Positions 8,737 through 17,026 of a stretch of DNA of 64,000 nucleotides are shown here, one piece after another. Position 1 is the stretch's first letter; the number at the start of each line of letters is the position of its first letter. The translations under genes were made by a program, and so were the position numbers. A model generated the notes under the pieces. It was not told the DNA's origin. It made no database searches and worked only from the letters and a program-made list of their open reading frames with translations. Source of the DNA: Lacticaseibacillus chiayiensis (GTDB lineage Bacteria > Bacillota > Bacilli > Lactobacillales > Lactobacillaceae); NCBI RefSeq assembly GCF_004123795.1, contig NZ_MSSM01000008.1, positions 31,872-95,871 of the forward strand, read 5' to 3'.

Positions 8737-10111
8737 ATTCATACCTCTTTTTCTTAGTTTGATAGTTGAAGAGCATCATCCCAAACGGAATCACGACATA
8801 GCCGAGGATCATGGCGATAATCGCAAAATAATTCGGGGCGTGCTGGTTATTGGCATCAAGAATAGTAAATTGACCAATCCAGTCAAACTTAATAAGTAAC
8901 AAAACGGTCAGGATTAGTGACAACGCCGGGCAAATCAAGTCGGTGAGCGCATTTGGGCGAGCCTGATTGATGAGTCGGCGATCACCACGGCCACGGAAGA
9001 ATTTCATGACACATAGCGGAATGATCAGAAACTGAACGAACCGGGAGATCGAACTGAGAATGATGATGCTCGTCATGTCGTAACGAAAGGCCATCGGTAG
9101 CAGCACCGCCAACGCAACGGTCAAAAGAAACGCCGGCAGCGGGAAATTTTTCGCCGTCCGACCGGCTAACCAGCTTGGCAGTTGGCCTTGTTTGGCAATG
9201 GCTTCCAACACGCGTGGACTGTGGAATGAGGAGGCGACATTGATACCCAACATCGAAATCAGTGCCCCATATAACACAATATTTTGAATCAGCGGGTTAT
9301 TGAAAACCGCCACTAAAGCCACGACCTCTTTGGTAGCCATCATCGCCTGCGGATTCACCATCATGGCAATCCAGACAACACCGATATAGACGACCGCAAT
9401 CACCGAAATGGCAAGAGGAATGGCAATCGGCAGATTTTTTTCCGGCTTTTCCATGTCATCGGCACCACTGGTAACGCTTTCAAAACCAGTGAAAGCATAA
9501 AACGCGGCGATGACGCCCATCACCAAGGTACTCAGGGTTGCATTGCTGCCGGCGCTGGTTAACCGGTCGATTTGGGCAAAATGGTTCGCGCCGGTCGTGG
9601 TAATGACGCCGATGCCGAAAATGATGAAAACCAGTAAAGCGGCTAATTTGCCAATCGTTGATAGATTGTTGACGAGCTCGAAGAATTTTGGCCCGAAGCA
9701 GTTAATGACGAGCAGCGACAACATCAGTAAAATCAGGCTGATGGTGACCAGCATCAAGTCATTTTGGTCAAAGCCGAAAATGCGCAAGACGGTTTTGACA
9801 ACCGCTGTGGCCATGACGCCCCAGGCAATGCAGGTGGCAATGTACCGGGTGATGCCGACGTAAAAACCGACATGTTCACCAAAGGCTGCTTTGGCGTAAA
9901 TATAAGCTGCGCCGCTGTGAGCGACATATTTGGCAGCAGAGGCGAACGTCACGGCTAAGATGGCCGCAAAGAAGGCGGCGATCCCATAAAGAATTAACGC
10001 TTTGGAGCCAGAAGACTGCACCACGGCACCTGGGGAAAGAAAAATACCGGAGCCGATAATGGAATTGATGGCCAATAAAACGATGGACCAGAAACCGATT
10101 TTCTTTTTCAT
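8729..10111 (-). CDS. APC superfamily amino acid permease
   Basis: 460 residues with about 12 hydrophobic helices. The N-terminus has the APC signature IGSGIFLSPG in helix 1 (about residues 19-28), and AFYAFTGFESVTSGADDM falls in the helix 6 region. Related to YfnA/SteT-like amino acid transporters. Its ATG overlaps the stop of the upstream amidotransferase gene (10108-10111), and its end overlaps ridA. It probably imports the amino acid, peptide-like conjugate or antiport substrate used by the operon; specificity not deducible. Confidence 0.9.
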   Translation of the reverse strand: MKKKIGFWSIVLLAINSIIGSGIFLSPGAVVQSSGSKALILYGIAAFFAAILAVTFASAAKYVAHSGAAYIYAKAAFGEHVGFYVGITRYIATCIAWGVMATAVVKTVLRIFGFDQNDLMLVTISLILLMLSLLVINCFGPKFFELVNNLSTIGKLAALLVFIIFGIGVITTTGANHFAQIDRLTSAGSNATLSTLVMGVIAAFYAFTGFESVTSGADDMEKPEKNLPIAIPLAISVIAVVYIGVVWIAMMVNPQAMMATKEVVALVAVFNNPLIQNIVLYGALISMLGINVASSFHSPRVLEAIAKQGQLPSWLAGRTAKNFPLPAFLLTVALAVLLPMAFRYDMTSIIILSSISRFVQFLIIPLCVMKFFRGRGDRRLINQARPNALTDLICPALSLILTVLLLIKFDWIGQFTILDANNQHAPNYFAIIAMILGYVVIPFGMMLFNYQTKKKRYEYD

Positions 10112-10860
10112 AGGCTGACGCTACTTTCCGCAACAGTTTGCGTTTGTTGGATGAAGTGGCTAAACAGAGCATTCATGAGCGGTTGGCTGTGCGTGAGCAT
10201 TTCCGGATGCCACTGCACACCCATCATGATGTGGTCGCCATCTGCTTCGATCGCTTCCGGAACATCATCTGAGGCAGTTGCGACGACATGAAAACCTTCG
10301 CCGATGGTTGCCATAACCTGATGATGGAACGAGTTCACGCGTATTGTGGTCTCGTTCAAAATCGTAAACAGCTGACTTTGCCCGTTGATGCGGACAGTAT
10401 GTGTGACCTGCGCCGGATTGGTTGCCTGCCAGTGTCTGATGGTTGGCGCATTGCGATAGCTGAGATCCTGATAGAGTGTGCCGCCGTGGTAGACATTCAG
10501 AATCTGGCAGCCGCGACAAATCCCAAAGATTGGCAGCTGGCGTTGTTTGGCTGAGTGAATCAGATTCAAGTCAAAAGCATCTCGCCGCAATGACGTATCG
10601 CCCAACTTTTCCAATGGGTCCTGGTTATAACTGCTTGGATCAACATCGTGGCCGCCGGATAAAATCAACCCGTCCAAGGCCGCTACTTGTCGGTCAATCG
10701 CAGCAGGATCATCGAGGAGCGGTAAAATGACGGGGATGCCGCCATTTTCGGCAACTGCGGTGATGTAGTCCTCGTTCACATAATCACGTTTGTAGCCGGG
10801 AAACATGCCGCCTTGATCAACAAGGACGCCTGCTGAGATACCGATAAGTGGTTTCTTCAT
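10108..10860 (-). CDS. Class I glutamine amidotransferase-like gamma-glutamyl hydrolase (peptidase C26, PuuD-like)
   Basis: About 250 residues, the PuuD family length. Nucleophile elbow FGICRGCQ (catalytic Cys), SGGHDVDPSSY typical of the C26 family, and the QWHPEM segment bearing the catalytic His and Glu. Start chosen at the ATG at 10860, preceded by GGAGGTG at 6 nt; an upstream in-frame ATG lacks an SD. The family hydrolyses gamma-glutamyl amide bonds (for example gamma-Glu-GABA). First gene of the five-gene operon with permease, RidA, C-S lyase and regulator, so it may release an amino acid from a gamma-glutamyl conjugate. Confidence 0.85.
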   Translation of the reverse strand: MKKPLIGISAGVLVDQGGMFPGYKRDYVNEDYITAVAENGGIPVILPLLDDPAAIDRQVAALDGLILSGGHDVDPSSYNQDPLEKLGDTSLRRDAFDLNLIHSAKQRQLPIFGICRGCQILNVYHGGTLYQDLSYRNAPTIRHWQATNPAQVTHTVRINGQSQLFTILNETTIRVNSFHHQVMATIGEGFHVVATASDDVPEAIEADGDHIMMGVQWHPEMLTHSQPLMNALFSHFIQQTQTVAESSVSL

Positions 10861-10880
10861 ATTATTCACCTCCGATTTTG

Positions 10881-10908
10881 AGTATAACATAACTTCTAAA
10901 AAGTACAA
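10881..10908 (-). promoter_or_regulatory. Promoter of the amidotransferase-permease operon
   Basis: Minus strand TTGTAC (10908-10903), 16-nt spacer, TATACT (10886-10881), about 20 bp before the start codon and overlapping the region just upstream of the SD. Confidence 0.65.
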
Positions 10909-11091
10909 TATTTTATAAAAATAACTAAAGGTATTTTATATTTGGGAGAAAAGTCGCTACTAGTAAGCAATCTTATAATAACGTTGATTTCTTAGTGAAA
11001 ACGAATGGGGGCGCGGATTTTTTATAAATAACATTAGTGTTAGTTTGAGCATTTGTGAATTTAGTTGATTAGTTCCGGGTCGTGCCAAACT

Positions 11092-11186
11092 CCGCAATCT
11101 CCGACCAGATGGGGCTGGCGACCGCGAAGCTAGAGTGGTGGGCACCACTGAGCCCGTCCCCGCCTCCGATTGCTCCGCCTTGGCAC
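11092..11186 (+). repeat. Intergenic repeat family A, short copy (A1)
   Basis: Starts GTGCCAAACTCCGCAATC and ends GATTGCTCCGCCTTGGCAC, the same imperfect terminal inverted repeat as the copies at 49737 and 59948. This copy lacks the two internal hairpin arms of the longer copies and looks like a deletion derivative. As at 59948, the next feature is a terminator hairpin preceded by a similar spacer (ACAAATTA...GAGAAA). Confidence 0.85.
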
Positions 11187-11225
11187 TAGCAGATTAGTAA
11201 TCCTAACAAATTACTCTTGAGAAAC

Positions 11226-11271
11226 AATAGGACGAGTGAATCTCCGTATATGAAGATTCACTCGTCCTATT
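11226..11271. terminator. Hairpin terminator downstream of opuCD
   Basis: Perfect 18-bp stem: AATAGGACGAGTGAATCT pairs with AGATTCACTCGTCCTATT. It lies immediately after the leftward opu operon. The minus-strand U-tract is short (GTTTCTC), so efficiency is uncertain. Confidence 0.65.
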
Positions 11272-11299
11272 TAGTAACTATGAACTATTAGACCTACTT

Positions 11300-11962
11300 T
11301 TATGAAGCAGCTTTTCCCTTAGGCTCAAGCCGACGTTCCAAGAAGCCGAGGACCAAGTCGGAGATGATGGCCATGAAAGCGGTTGGCAACGCGCCGGCGA
11401 GGATGATGGCTCCGCCGTTGGTGGCGTTGGTGCCGCGGATGATGATGTCGCCTAGGCCGCCAGCTCCGACGAAGGCGCCAATTGCGGTAATCCCGATGGC
11501 CACGACCAATGCGTTACGAATCCCGGCCATGATGACCGACATGCTCAAGGGGATTTCAACCATATATAGTGACTGCCAGCGAGTCATACCCATACCTTTG
11601 GCCGCATCCATCAAGTTCTTATCGACATTTTGCATGCCAGTGTACGTATTTTTGATGATGGGTAGCAGCGAGTATAAGAAGACCGTAACGATCACGGTGT
11701 TCACGCCCAGTCCGAGTCCCAGCATAATGATCGAAAGCATGGCTAGGCTGGGGATGGTTTGAATGACGTTGGCGATGCCGATGACGGTGTTGCTTAGGGT
11801 GCGATGACGCGCAATTGCCAGTCCAACTGGAATACCGATCACCGCCGCAATGAGCACCCCATAGATTGAAATCAGAAAATGGCGAGTGAACTGACTCAGC
11901 ACGTAAGAACCGTTGTTGGCAAGGTAATACCAGAATTGTTGCCACGTATCCATGTTAGCCAT
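11300..11962 (-). CDS. opuCD: Glycine betaine/carnitine/choline ABC transporter permease (OpuCD-like)
   Basis: 220 residues, about 5-6 membrane helices. Binding-protein-dependent permease features: AVIGIPVGLAIARHR near the N-terminus and the EAA-type loop [20 protein letters not shown]. Its ATG overlaps the TAA of the binding-protein gene as TAATG. With the second permease it should form the heteromeric channel for uptake of compatible solutes under osmotic stress. It is the last gene of the operon, followed by a long hairpin. Confidence 0.85.
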   Translation of the reverse strand: MANMDTWQQFWYYLANNGSYVLSQFTRHFLISIYGVLIAAVIGIPVGLAIARHRTLSNTVIGIANVIQTIPSLAMLSIIMLGLGLGVNTVIVTVFLYSLLPIIKNTYTGMQNVDKNLMDAAKGMGMTRWQSLYMVEIPLSMSVIMAGIRNALVVAIGITAIGAFVGAGGLGDIIIRGTNATNGGAIILAGALPTAFMAIISDLVLGFLERRLEPKGKAAS

Positions 11963-12891
11963 TAGTCGTCACTTCCTTTGAAATAGTTGTGTTTGGTGAG
12001 AAATCTTTGTGCGACCACGTTTGGTTCAAGTAATTGGTCATCGACTTGATAGTTGAGCTCCTGCATGGTTTTCACGTTGATCTTACCGTCCAGGCGATGC
12101 AGCAGTGGCCTTAGTTTAGGGTATCTCTTAAAAAGACTATTGTTCACAACAAGCGAGCATTGATACGGTGGGAAAAAGTGTCTATTGTCCTTCAACACTT
12201 TCAAATTGTAACTGCGGATCCGCCCGTCAGTGGAATATCCTAGAACGGTCTGCATTCGGTTGGCTTCAACTGCATCGTAAACTAAACCAATCTGCATCGG
12301 ATAAACCCGTTTAAAGTCAAAGCCATATGTTTTTGTAAAATCATGATAGCCATCGCCTTTTCGGTTCATCCAGCTGGAATCAACCCCTGCGTTGTAGTGC
12401 GAAGCAACTTTTCCCAAATCGGAAATCGTGTTTAGGTGGTCTTTTTTAGCTTCTTTCTGAGTCACCATAAAAGCGTAGGTATCGGAAAAACCATAGGACG
12501 GGTACCAGGTTTGGTTAAAACGCTTTTTGAATTCGCGTTTAACAATCGCAGAAGCTTTGGCGGGGTTCTTGACTGGATTCATACCCAGTGTGCCGGTGAT
12601 ATCGGTTCCGGTGTAACGGGTGGCACTAATATCGGCATCGTTACGAATCATGGCTTGATGCACCACGGTTCCGGATCCTAGGTTGTTCACTAATGCTGTT
12701 TTGTAACCCAATTCGTGATTAATCAGTTCGGCAATGATGTTGGCCATAATCTGTGATTCGGTGCTGGTTTGTGCAGCAATGCGGACCGTACCATCATTAC
12801 CGGAACCACTTAAACCAGGAAAGCCGCAACCGCTCAATAATAGTACTGGAACCAACAAAAGTGACAGGAATATTTTTTTGAATTGTTTCAT
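11962..12891 (-). CDS. opuCC: Glycine betaine/carnitine/choline-binding lipoprotein (OpuCC-like)
   Basis: 309 residues. N-terminal lipoprotein signal: KK residues, a hydrophobic stretch and lipobox LLSGC with the acylated Cys at residue 22. The mature part belongs to the OpuAC/QAT binding family (STESQIMANIIAELI, later YTGTDITGTLGM, and YSTDGRI). It is anchored outside the membrane and delivers quaternary ammonium solutes to the permeases encoded on either side. Organised as CA-CB-CC-CD, as in Bacillus and Listeria opuC. Confidence 0.9.
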   Translation of the reverse strand: MKQFKKIFLSLLLVPVLLLSGCGFPGLSGSGNDGTVRIAAQTSTESQIMANIIAELINHELGYKTALVNNLGSGTVVHQAMIRNDADISATRYTGTDITGTLGMNPVKNPAKASAIVKREFKKRFNQTWYPSYGFSDTYAFMVTQKEAKKDHLNTISDLGKVASHYNAGVDSSWMNRKGDGYHDFTKTYGFDFKRVYPMQIGLVYDAVEANRMQTVLGYSTDGRIRSYNLKVLKDNRHFFPPYQCSLVVNNSLFKRYPKLRPLLHRLDGKINVKTMQELNYQVDDQLLEPNVVAQRFLTKHNYFKGSDD

Positions 12892-12902
12892 CTTGCCACC
12901 TC

Positions 12903-13538
12903 CTAAGCGCGTTCACTGACAGGTGTCAGGCGGTACTCCAACCGCCCGAGTAACCAGTCAACAACCAACGCCAAAATGGTAACAGGAATCGTGCCGCCGA
13001 TAATCAAATCCGGCTGGAACAGATTCAAACCATTGAAGATCAGGTCCCCAAGGCCGCCAGCCCCGATGTACGAAGCCAAGGTTGCCCAAGCGATGACATA
13101 AACAGCCGACAAGCGAATGCCTGCCATGATCACTGGCATGGCCAAAGGAACTTCAACTTGCCGAATGGATTGCAACGCTGTCATACCCATACCTTTAGCC
13201 GCGTCTATTAATACCGGATCAACGTCTTCCATACCGATATACGTATTCCGCAATATCGGTAACAACGAGTAAATGAACAATGCGACAATGGCCGGCACTT
13301 TTCCAATCCCGAATAACGGAATCATCAAAGCCAGTAACGCCAAAGATGGCACCGTTTGTAACATGCTGGCCAAAGCAATCACAATCTTAGCTGTCTTGGG
13401 GAAACGCGTCAGCAAAATGCCGAGCGGAACGGCAAAGATCACCCCAAGGCCTAATGCAATCGCCGAGATGTAGAGCTGTTCCCAAGTTTTGGTGATCAGT
13501 TCAGTGCCATGTGCATTTAGGAAAGCAAGCATGGTCAC
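12903..13538 (-). CDS. opuCB: Glycine betaine/carnitine/choline ABC transporter permease (OpuCB-like)
   Basis: 211 residues with about 5-6 membrane helices. Carries the EAA loop [20 protein letters not shown] that docks on the ATPase, and clearly resembles the second permease of the operon (paralogous pair). Its ATG overlaps the TGA of the ATPase gene at 13535-13538, so translation is coupled. Confidence 0.87.
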   Translation of the reverse strand: MTMLAFLNAHGTELITKTWEQLYISAIALGLGVIFAVPLGILLTRFPKTAKIVIALASMLQTVPSLALLALMIPLFGIGKVPAIVALFIYSLLPILRNTYIGMEDVDPVLIDAAKGMGMTALQSIRQVEVPLAMPVIMAGIRLSAVYVIAWATLASYIGAGGLGDLIFNGLNLFQPDLIIGGTIPVTILALVVDWLLGRLEYRLTPVSERA

Positions 13539-14782
13539 ACCTCCTTAGGTGCGTTTCGGGTATCTATGGCCGATGCAGTGGTTGCACTTTTTTTATCAGA
13601 AGCCTGTGATTGATTCTTGGCACTTTCGCTGGATTGGTTGTCTTCATTATCACCCCAGATGGTGTCATAAACGACATCAACAAGCGAGGCCCTTGTGACA
13701 ATACCGACCAGCTTCTTATCGTTATCAACTACTGGTACATATTTGAACCCGCGTTTCAAAATACGATCCGCGGTATCCCGTAGTAAAGCATTTTTATTAA
13801 CATAGAAAATACTAGACTTGATAATATCACCAACACTGGTTGCGCTTTGATAGCGTGTTTCTAATGATTCCAAGTCAATGAAACCTTTGAGGTGATTTTC
13901 GTCATCCGTTACTAGCAGCGTGTCAACACGACGTTTACGCATGAGGGCAATTGCTTCGGCCAGCGATTTGCCTGGGGTGATGGCTGCAGGATTCTTTAGC
14001 ATGATCTGTTCAACGGTGGTCACATCAGCACGTGCCTGAACCAAGCGATCTTGCCCGATCAAGTTTTCGACAAAATTGTTCGCTGGATGGGTCAGCAGTT
14101 CAGTTGGGGTCGCATTTTGAATGATATGGCCATGATCCATGACCACAATCTTCGTGGCGAGCTTGAGCGCTTCATCCATATCGTGCGTGACAAAAACCAC
14201 GGTCTTACCAAGTTTTTCCTGTAAGTTTTTAATCAATTCCTGCAAAGACTCACGCGTAATTGGGTCCAAGGCGCCATAAGGTTCATCCATTAAGATTAAA
14301 TCCTGATTCGCTGCAAGCGCGCGGATAACGCCAATTCGCTGTTGTTGCCCACCGGAAAGTTCTGAAGGATAACGATCCAGATAATCTTCCGGCAACTCAA
14401 CAAGATCCACCAGTTCCTTAGCTTTTTCGCGGCGTTTTTCTTCCGGCCACTTCAATAGCTTCGGGACAATTGTGATGTTTTCATAAATCGTCATATGCGG
14501 CATGAGACCGATATTCTGAATAACATAACCGATCTGGCGCCGCAACTTGACAGCATCGATTTTGTGAATATCCTTGCCGTTAAACAGGATTTGGCCGCCG
14601 CTGGGTTCCAGCATGCGGTTAATCATGCGCATCGTGGTTGTCTTCCCGGAACCCGACGTCCCGATAAGACAAACAAACTCGCCCTTGTGAATCTCAAGGT
14701 TGATATGTTCGACCGCGACATTCCCGCCTCGATAAACTTTTTCAACGTCCTTGAATTGGACCATTGGTTGTTCTTCTGGCAT
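13535..14782 (-). CDS. opuCA: Glycine betaine/carnitine/choline ABC transporter ATPase with CBS domains (OpuCA-like)
   Basis: About 415 residues. Walker [11 protein letters not shown]-loop [10 protein letters not shown], signature [10 protein letters not shown], Walker B DLILMDEP and switch His VFVTHDMDE; two CBS motifs follow in the C-terminal ~130 residues, as in OpuCA/ProV, where they sense ionic strength or nucleotides. Start set at the ATG at 14782, with GGAGGA about 7 nt upstream; the frame continues upstream without a good SD. The tail is hydrophilic ([12 protein letters not shown]). First gene of the opu operon; probably induced by osmotic stress. Confidence 0.9.
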   Translation of the reverse strand: MPEEQPMVQFKDVEKVYRGGNVAVEHINLEIHKGEFVCLIGTSGSGKTTTMRMINRMLEPSGGQILFNGKDIHKIDAVKLRRQIGYVIQNIGLMPHMTIYENITIVPKLLKWPEEKRREKAKELVDLVELPEDYLDRYPSELSGGQQQRIGVIRALAANQDLILMDEPYGALDPITRESLQELIKNLQEKLGKTVVFVTHDMDEALKLATKIVVMDHGHIIQNATPTELLTHPANNFVENLIGQDRLVQARADVTTVEQIMLKNPAAITPGKSLAEAIALMRKRRVDTLLVTDDENHLKGFIDLESLETRYQSATSVGDIIKSSIFYVNKNALLRDTADRILKRGFKYVPVVDNDKKLVGIVTRASLVDVVYDTIWGDNEDNQSSESAKNQSQASDKKSATTASAIDTRNAPKEV

Positions 14783-15068
14783 GACGCGTCCTCCTTTATT
14801 TGATGATTCCATAGTAACACATGAAGTTAATTGTATTTTAATTGGGGACCGGTTGTGGGACGGGAATTTTGCGGGGGGTGGTGAAAAAATTAGACTTTTA
14901 AGTTGGTTAATTGTATTAATTGAAAAACCATAGACCAATCAATTAAACTGGCGTATAATGATGATTGATTTATTGAACTGTTCTTTATCTTATTTATTAA
15001 GATCATTGAAATTTAATCTGCTATTTCAAAGCAGTGGCTACGTACGGGAAGGAGAGGTGTCCGATCAC

Positions 15069-15230
15069 TTGAAAAAATTTTTGAGAGTTAAAGTAGCATT
15101 CATGCTCATAATTTTTATAGCACTTTTATCAACGCATGAAAGTCCGCTTTTGTTCAAACTGTTCTTGCTTATCTGGTTTATTCTTATGGCATTCACGATC
15201 ATTTCTTTGCTGAGAAGCAAAACATCATAG
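15069..15230 (+). CDS. Small membrane protein of unknown function
   Basis: Short frame of 53 residues starting at a TTG preceded by AAGGAGAGG. It encodes KKFLRVKVAF followed by two hydrophobic segments separated by a short loop (STHESPLLFKL), and ends LLRSKTS. The good SD and membrane-like composition suggest a real small gene, and a terminator follows within 70 bp. No family recognised; the TTG start makes this uncertain. Confidence 0.45.
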   Translation: MKKFLRVKVAFMLIIFIALLSTHESPLLFKLFLLIWFILMAFTIISLLRSKTS

Positions 15231-15296
15231 TGAGAATATGTAAGCTTTTTGTGAATTTGGTTTTGGCAGTGAGTGTATTTTTTGTAACAAAATTTA

Positions 15297-15342
15297 AGAC
15301 GGCACCGACTTCCTTGGCTTATGGAAAGTTGGCGCCGTTTTT
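15297..15342. terminator. Rho-independent terminator between convergent genes
   Basis: ACGGCACCGACTTCC pairs imperfectly with GGAAAGTTGGCGCCGT and is followed by TTTTTG. It can serve the small rightward frame and, read on the other strand, the leftward MFS gene. Confidence 0.75.
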
Positions 15343-15438
15343 GCACGCAGCTATTCTGACGTTTCAGAACTTCGATTAGTGTGGCTTTCTATTCATTGTA
15401 CAGAAAAACTGATTTTTATCACGATCGGAAGCCTGCGT

Positions 15439-16722
15439 TCAGATATGCTCCTCTTGAAAATAATGCAAGACACGCGGCAGAATGCTGAACATGTAAGCCA
15501 GCGCCCCAATGCCGCTGAAAACGAAAACCAAGTAGTTCTGTTCGATACTTTGGAACAAGAACGTGTAGAAAAAAGTTGCGAGTGGGGTCACCGAGTTGTT
15601 GATGGTCATGAGCGTTGTGTTTACGCGGCCGAGGAATTCGGTGGGGACGGTCTTTTGTATTTCTACCTGCATGACAATGTTAGGGATGACGATCAGGAAT
15701 CCCAGAACCGCCATCAGTAAAGTGCCGATGATGGTGACAGCGTTTGTTGTGTTGGCCAAATGGAAAATTTCGCCTAAAACGATCAGTAAGACACAGTCTG
15801 TCAAAACGGGACCGAGAATTTTCAGACGAATGCGTTTTTGACTGCTAATGGTGCTCATGAACAGGCTGCCGATGAGAATGCCAAGTGCGGAGCCGGTTTC
15901 TAAGTATCCGATTGGGGTTGTGCCGAGGTGCAGCGTGTTGGTGATGATAAAAGGCATGCCCACCGTGACGCTTGTGAAGCTAAAATTCAGAACAACGCCG
16001 ACAATAATGGCACCTTTTACTAAAGGGCGTTGCTTGACATAGGCGATGCCTTTTTTAAATAAGTCTAGTTGCTTAGGTGATTGGGTGGCACTGGCTTTGG
16101 TCTCGGCTTCATGAGTGTGAAACTTCATTGTTAACATGATGGCAAAAGAAAGCGTGGATGCCACAATTTCGACAAAAATGAAGGCTTCAAATCCAACCAG
16201 AGAATAAAGTCCTAATCCCAACATTGGCGCAAAGATGGATGAAATTGAGGAAGCCGTCGATGTTAGCGCGCTTAACCTTTGAATTTTCCGCTCATTAACC
16301 AGTTCGTGCACAGAGGCGTCATAGGCTGTTGAGCTAAAGTCGCTGCACATGTAATCCAAGATCGAAAATGCGACAACCGGATAAAGTTTGTCCACGCCGG
16401 CAAAGTTTGGCTGTGCCCAAGCGAAGGCAAATAGCCCGACCAGCCTAAGCAAATTACTGATAATCAAGATATGTCGATGTGAGAACTGATCAACGATATT
16501 CCCCATGGGCACGAATAATATGAGGCTAACGAGCGGCCCGACAATGGTTGATAAGCCGAAGCTGATGGCTAAGTGCGTTTGGTTGAGGAGCATCAGTCCC
16601 ATACCAAAAGAGAACATCCCACCGCTGAGTGAGCCGATCAGATTGCTGCTGAAGTCTTTTATGATTTGGCGGTTCGATTCGCGATCTGTGATGACAGGGG
16701 AAGTGAGCGTGAGCGGTTGCAC
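15439..16722 (-). CDS. MFS transporter (MFS_3/EntS-like)
   Basis: 427 residues with about 12 hydrophobic helices. The motif-A-like loop GNIVDQFSHRHILIISN after helix 2 and the general pattern fit the MFS_3 group (EntS and macrolide exporters). The start is unclear: the longest form begins at a GTG (16722) without an obvious SD, and the first ~20 residues are hydrophilic. The A/T-rich upstream region contains ATAATAATCTAATGATAATAC, loosely similar to Fur/PerR-type boxes, too weak to call. Substrate unknown. Confidence 0.8.
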   Translation of the reverse strand: MQPLTLTSPVITDRESNRQIIKDFSSNLIGSLSGGMFSFGMGLMLLNQTHLAISFGLSTIVGPLVSLILFVPMGNIVDQFSHRHILIISNLLRLVGLFAFAWAQPNFAGVDKLYPVVAFSILDYMCSDFSSTAYDASVHELVNERKIQRLSALTSTASSISSIFAPMLGLGLYSLVGFEAFIFVEIVASTLSFAIMLTMKFHTHEAETKASATQSPKQLDLFKKGIAYVKQRPLVKGAIIVGVVLNFSFTSVTVGMPFIITNTLHLGTTPIGYLETGSALGILIGSLFMSTISSQKRIRLKILGPVLTDCVLLIVLGEIFHLANTTNAVTIIGTLLMAVLGFLIVIPNIVMQVEIQKTVPTEFLGRVNTTLMTINNSVTPLATFFYTFLFQSIEQNYLVFVFSGIGALAYMFSILPRVLHYFQEEHI

Positions 16723-16926
16723 GGCTTGACCACGGGCTTTCTTTAGATTGAGTTTATAATTATATTTTGGTGAATTTTAAATAATAATCTAATGATAATA
16801 CAATATAAGACAAAGTCAACTTCTTCCGAATGTTCATTTGAGAGCTTACACACAATATCATGAAGGTAAATTACGCGTACTCCATATTATTTAGAGCACC
16901 GCGTAAATGGATAGTTGGATTTCGTC

Positions 16927-16969
16927 GCCGCCTTTTACCGAAAATTGATCACGGTCAAGGCGGCTTTTT
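16927..16969 (+). terminator. Terminator-like hairpin upstream of the ATPase operon
   Basis: GCCGCCTT (16927-16934) pairs with AAGGCGGC (16957-16964), followed by TTTTT. No gene ends just before it on this strand, so it may end a leader or an undetected transcript. It overlaps the candidate FNR/FLP box at 16945-16958. Confidence 0.45.
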
Positions 16970-16986
16970 GAATGCCTCGGTACACT
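16945..16986 (+). promoter_or_regulatory. Candidate FNR/FLP box and -10 element
   Basis: TTGATCACGGTCAA (16945-16958) matches the FNR consensus TTGATnnnnATCAA with one mismatch. A TACACT at 16981-16986 would place the transcription start near 16993, putting the box centre at -41.5, the class II activator position. The last gene of the operon encodes an FNR-like regulator with an ETVSR recognition helix, so autoregulation is plausible. Confidence 0.5.
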
Positions 16987-17026
16987 GAACTCGACACTAA
17001 GGTTCACGTTCAGGAGGGAAAAGACG

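Noticed and set aside
14783..14938. N-terminal extension of OpuCA
   Set aside because: The open frame has no SD and no ABC homology; the ATG at 14782 has GGAGGA at ideal spacing.
16770..16800. Fur/PerR-like box before the MFS_3 gene
   Set aside because: ATAATAATCTAATGATAATAC is A/T-rich and matches only loosely; in this composition such matches are expected by chance.
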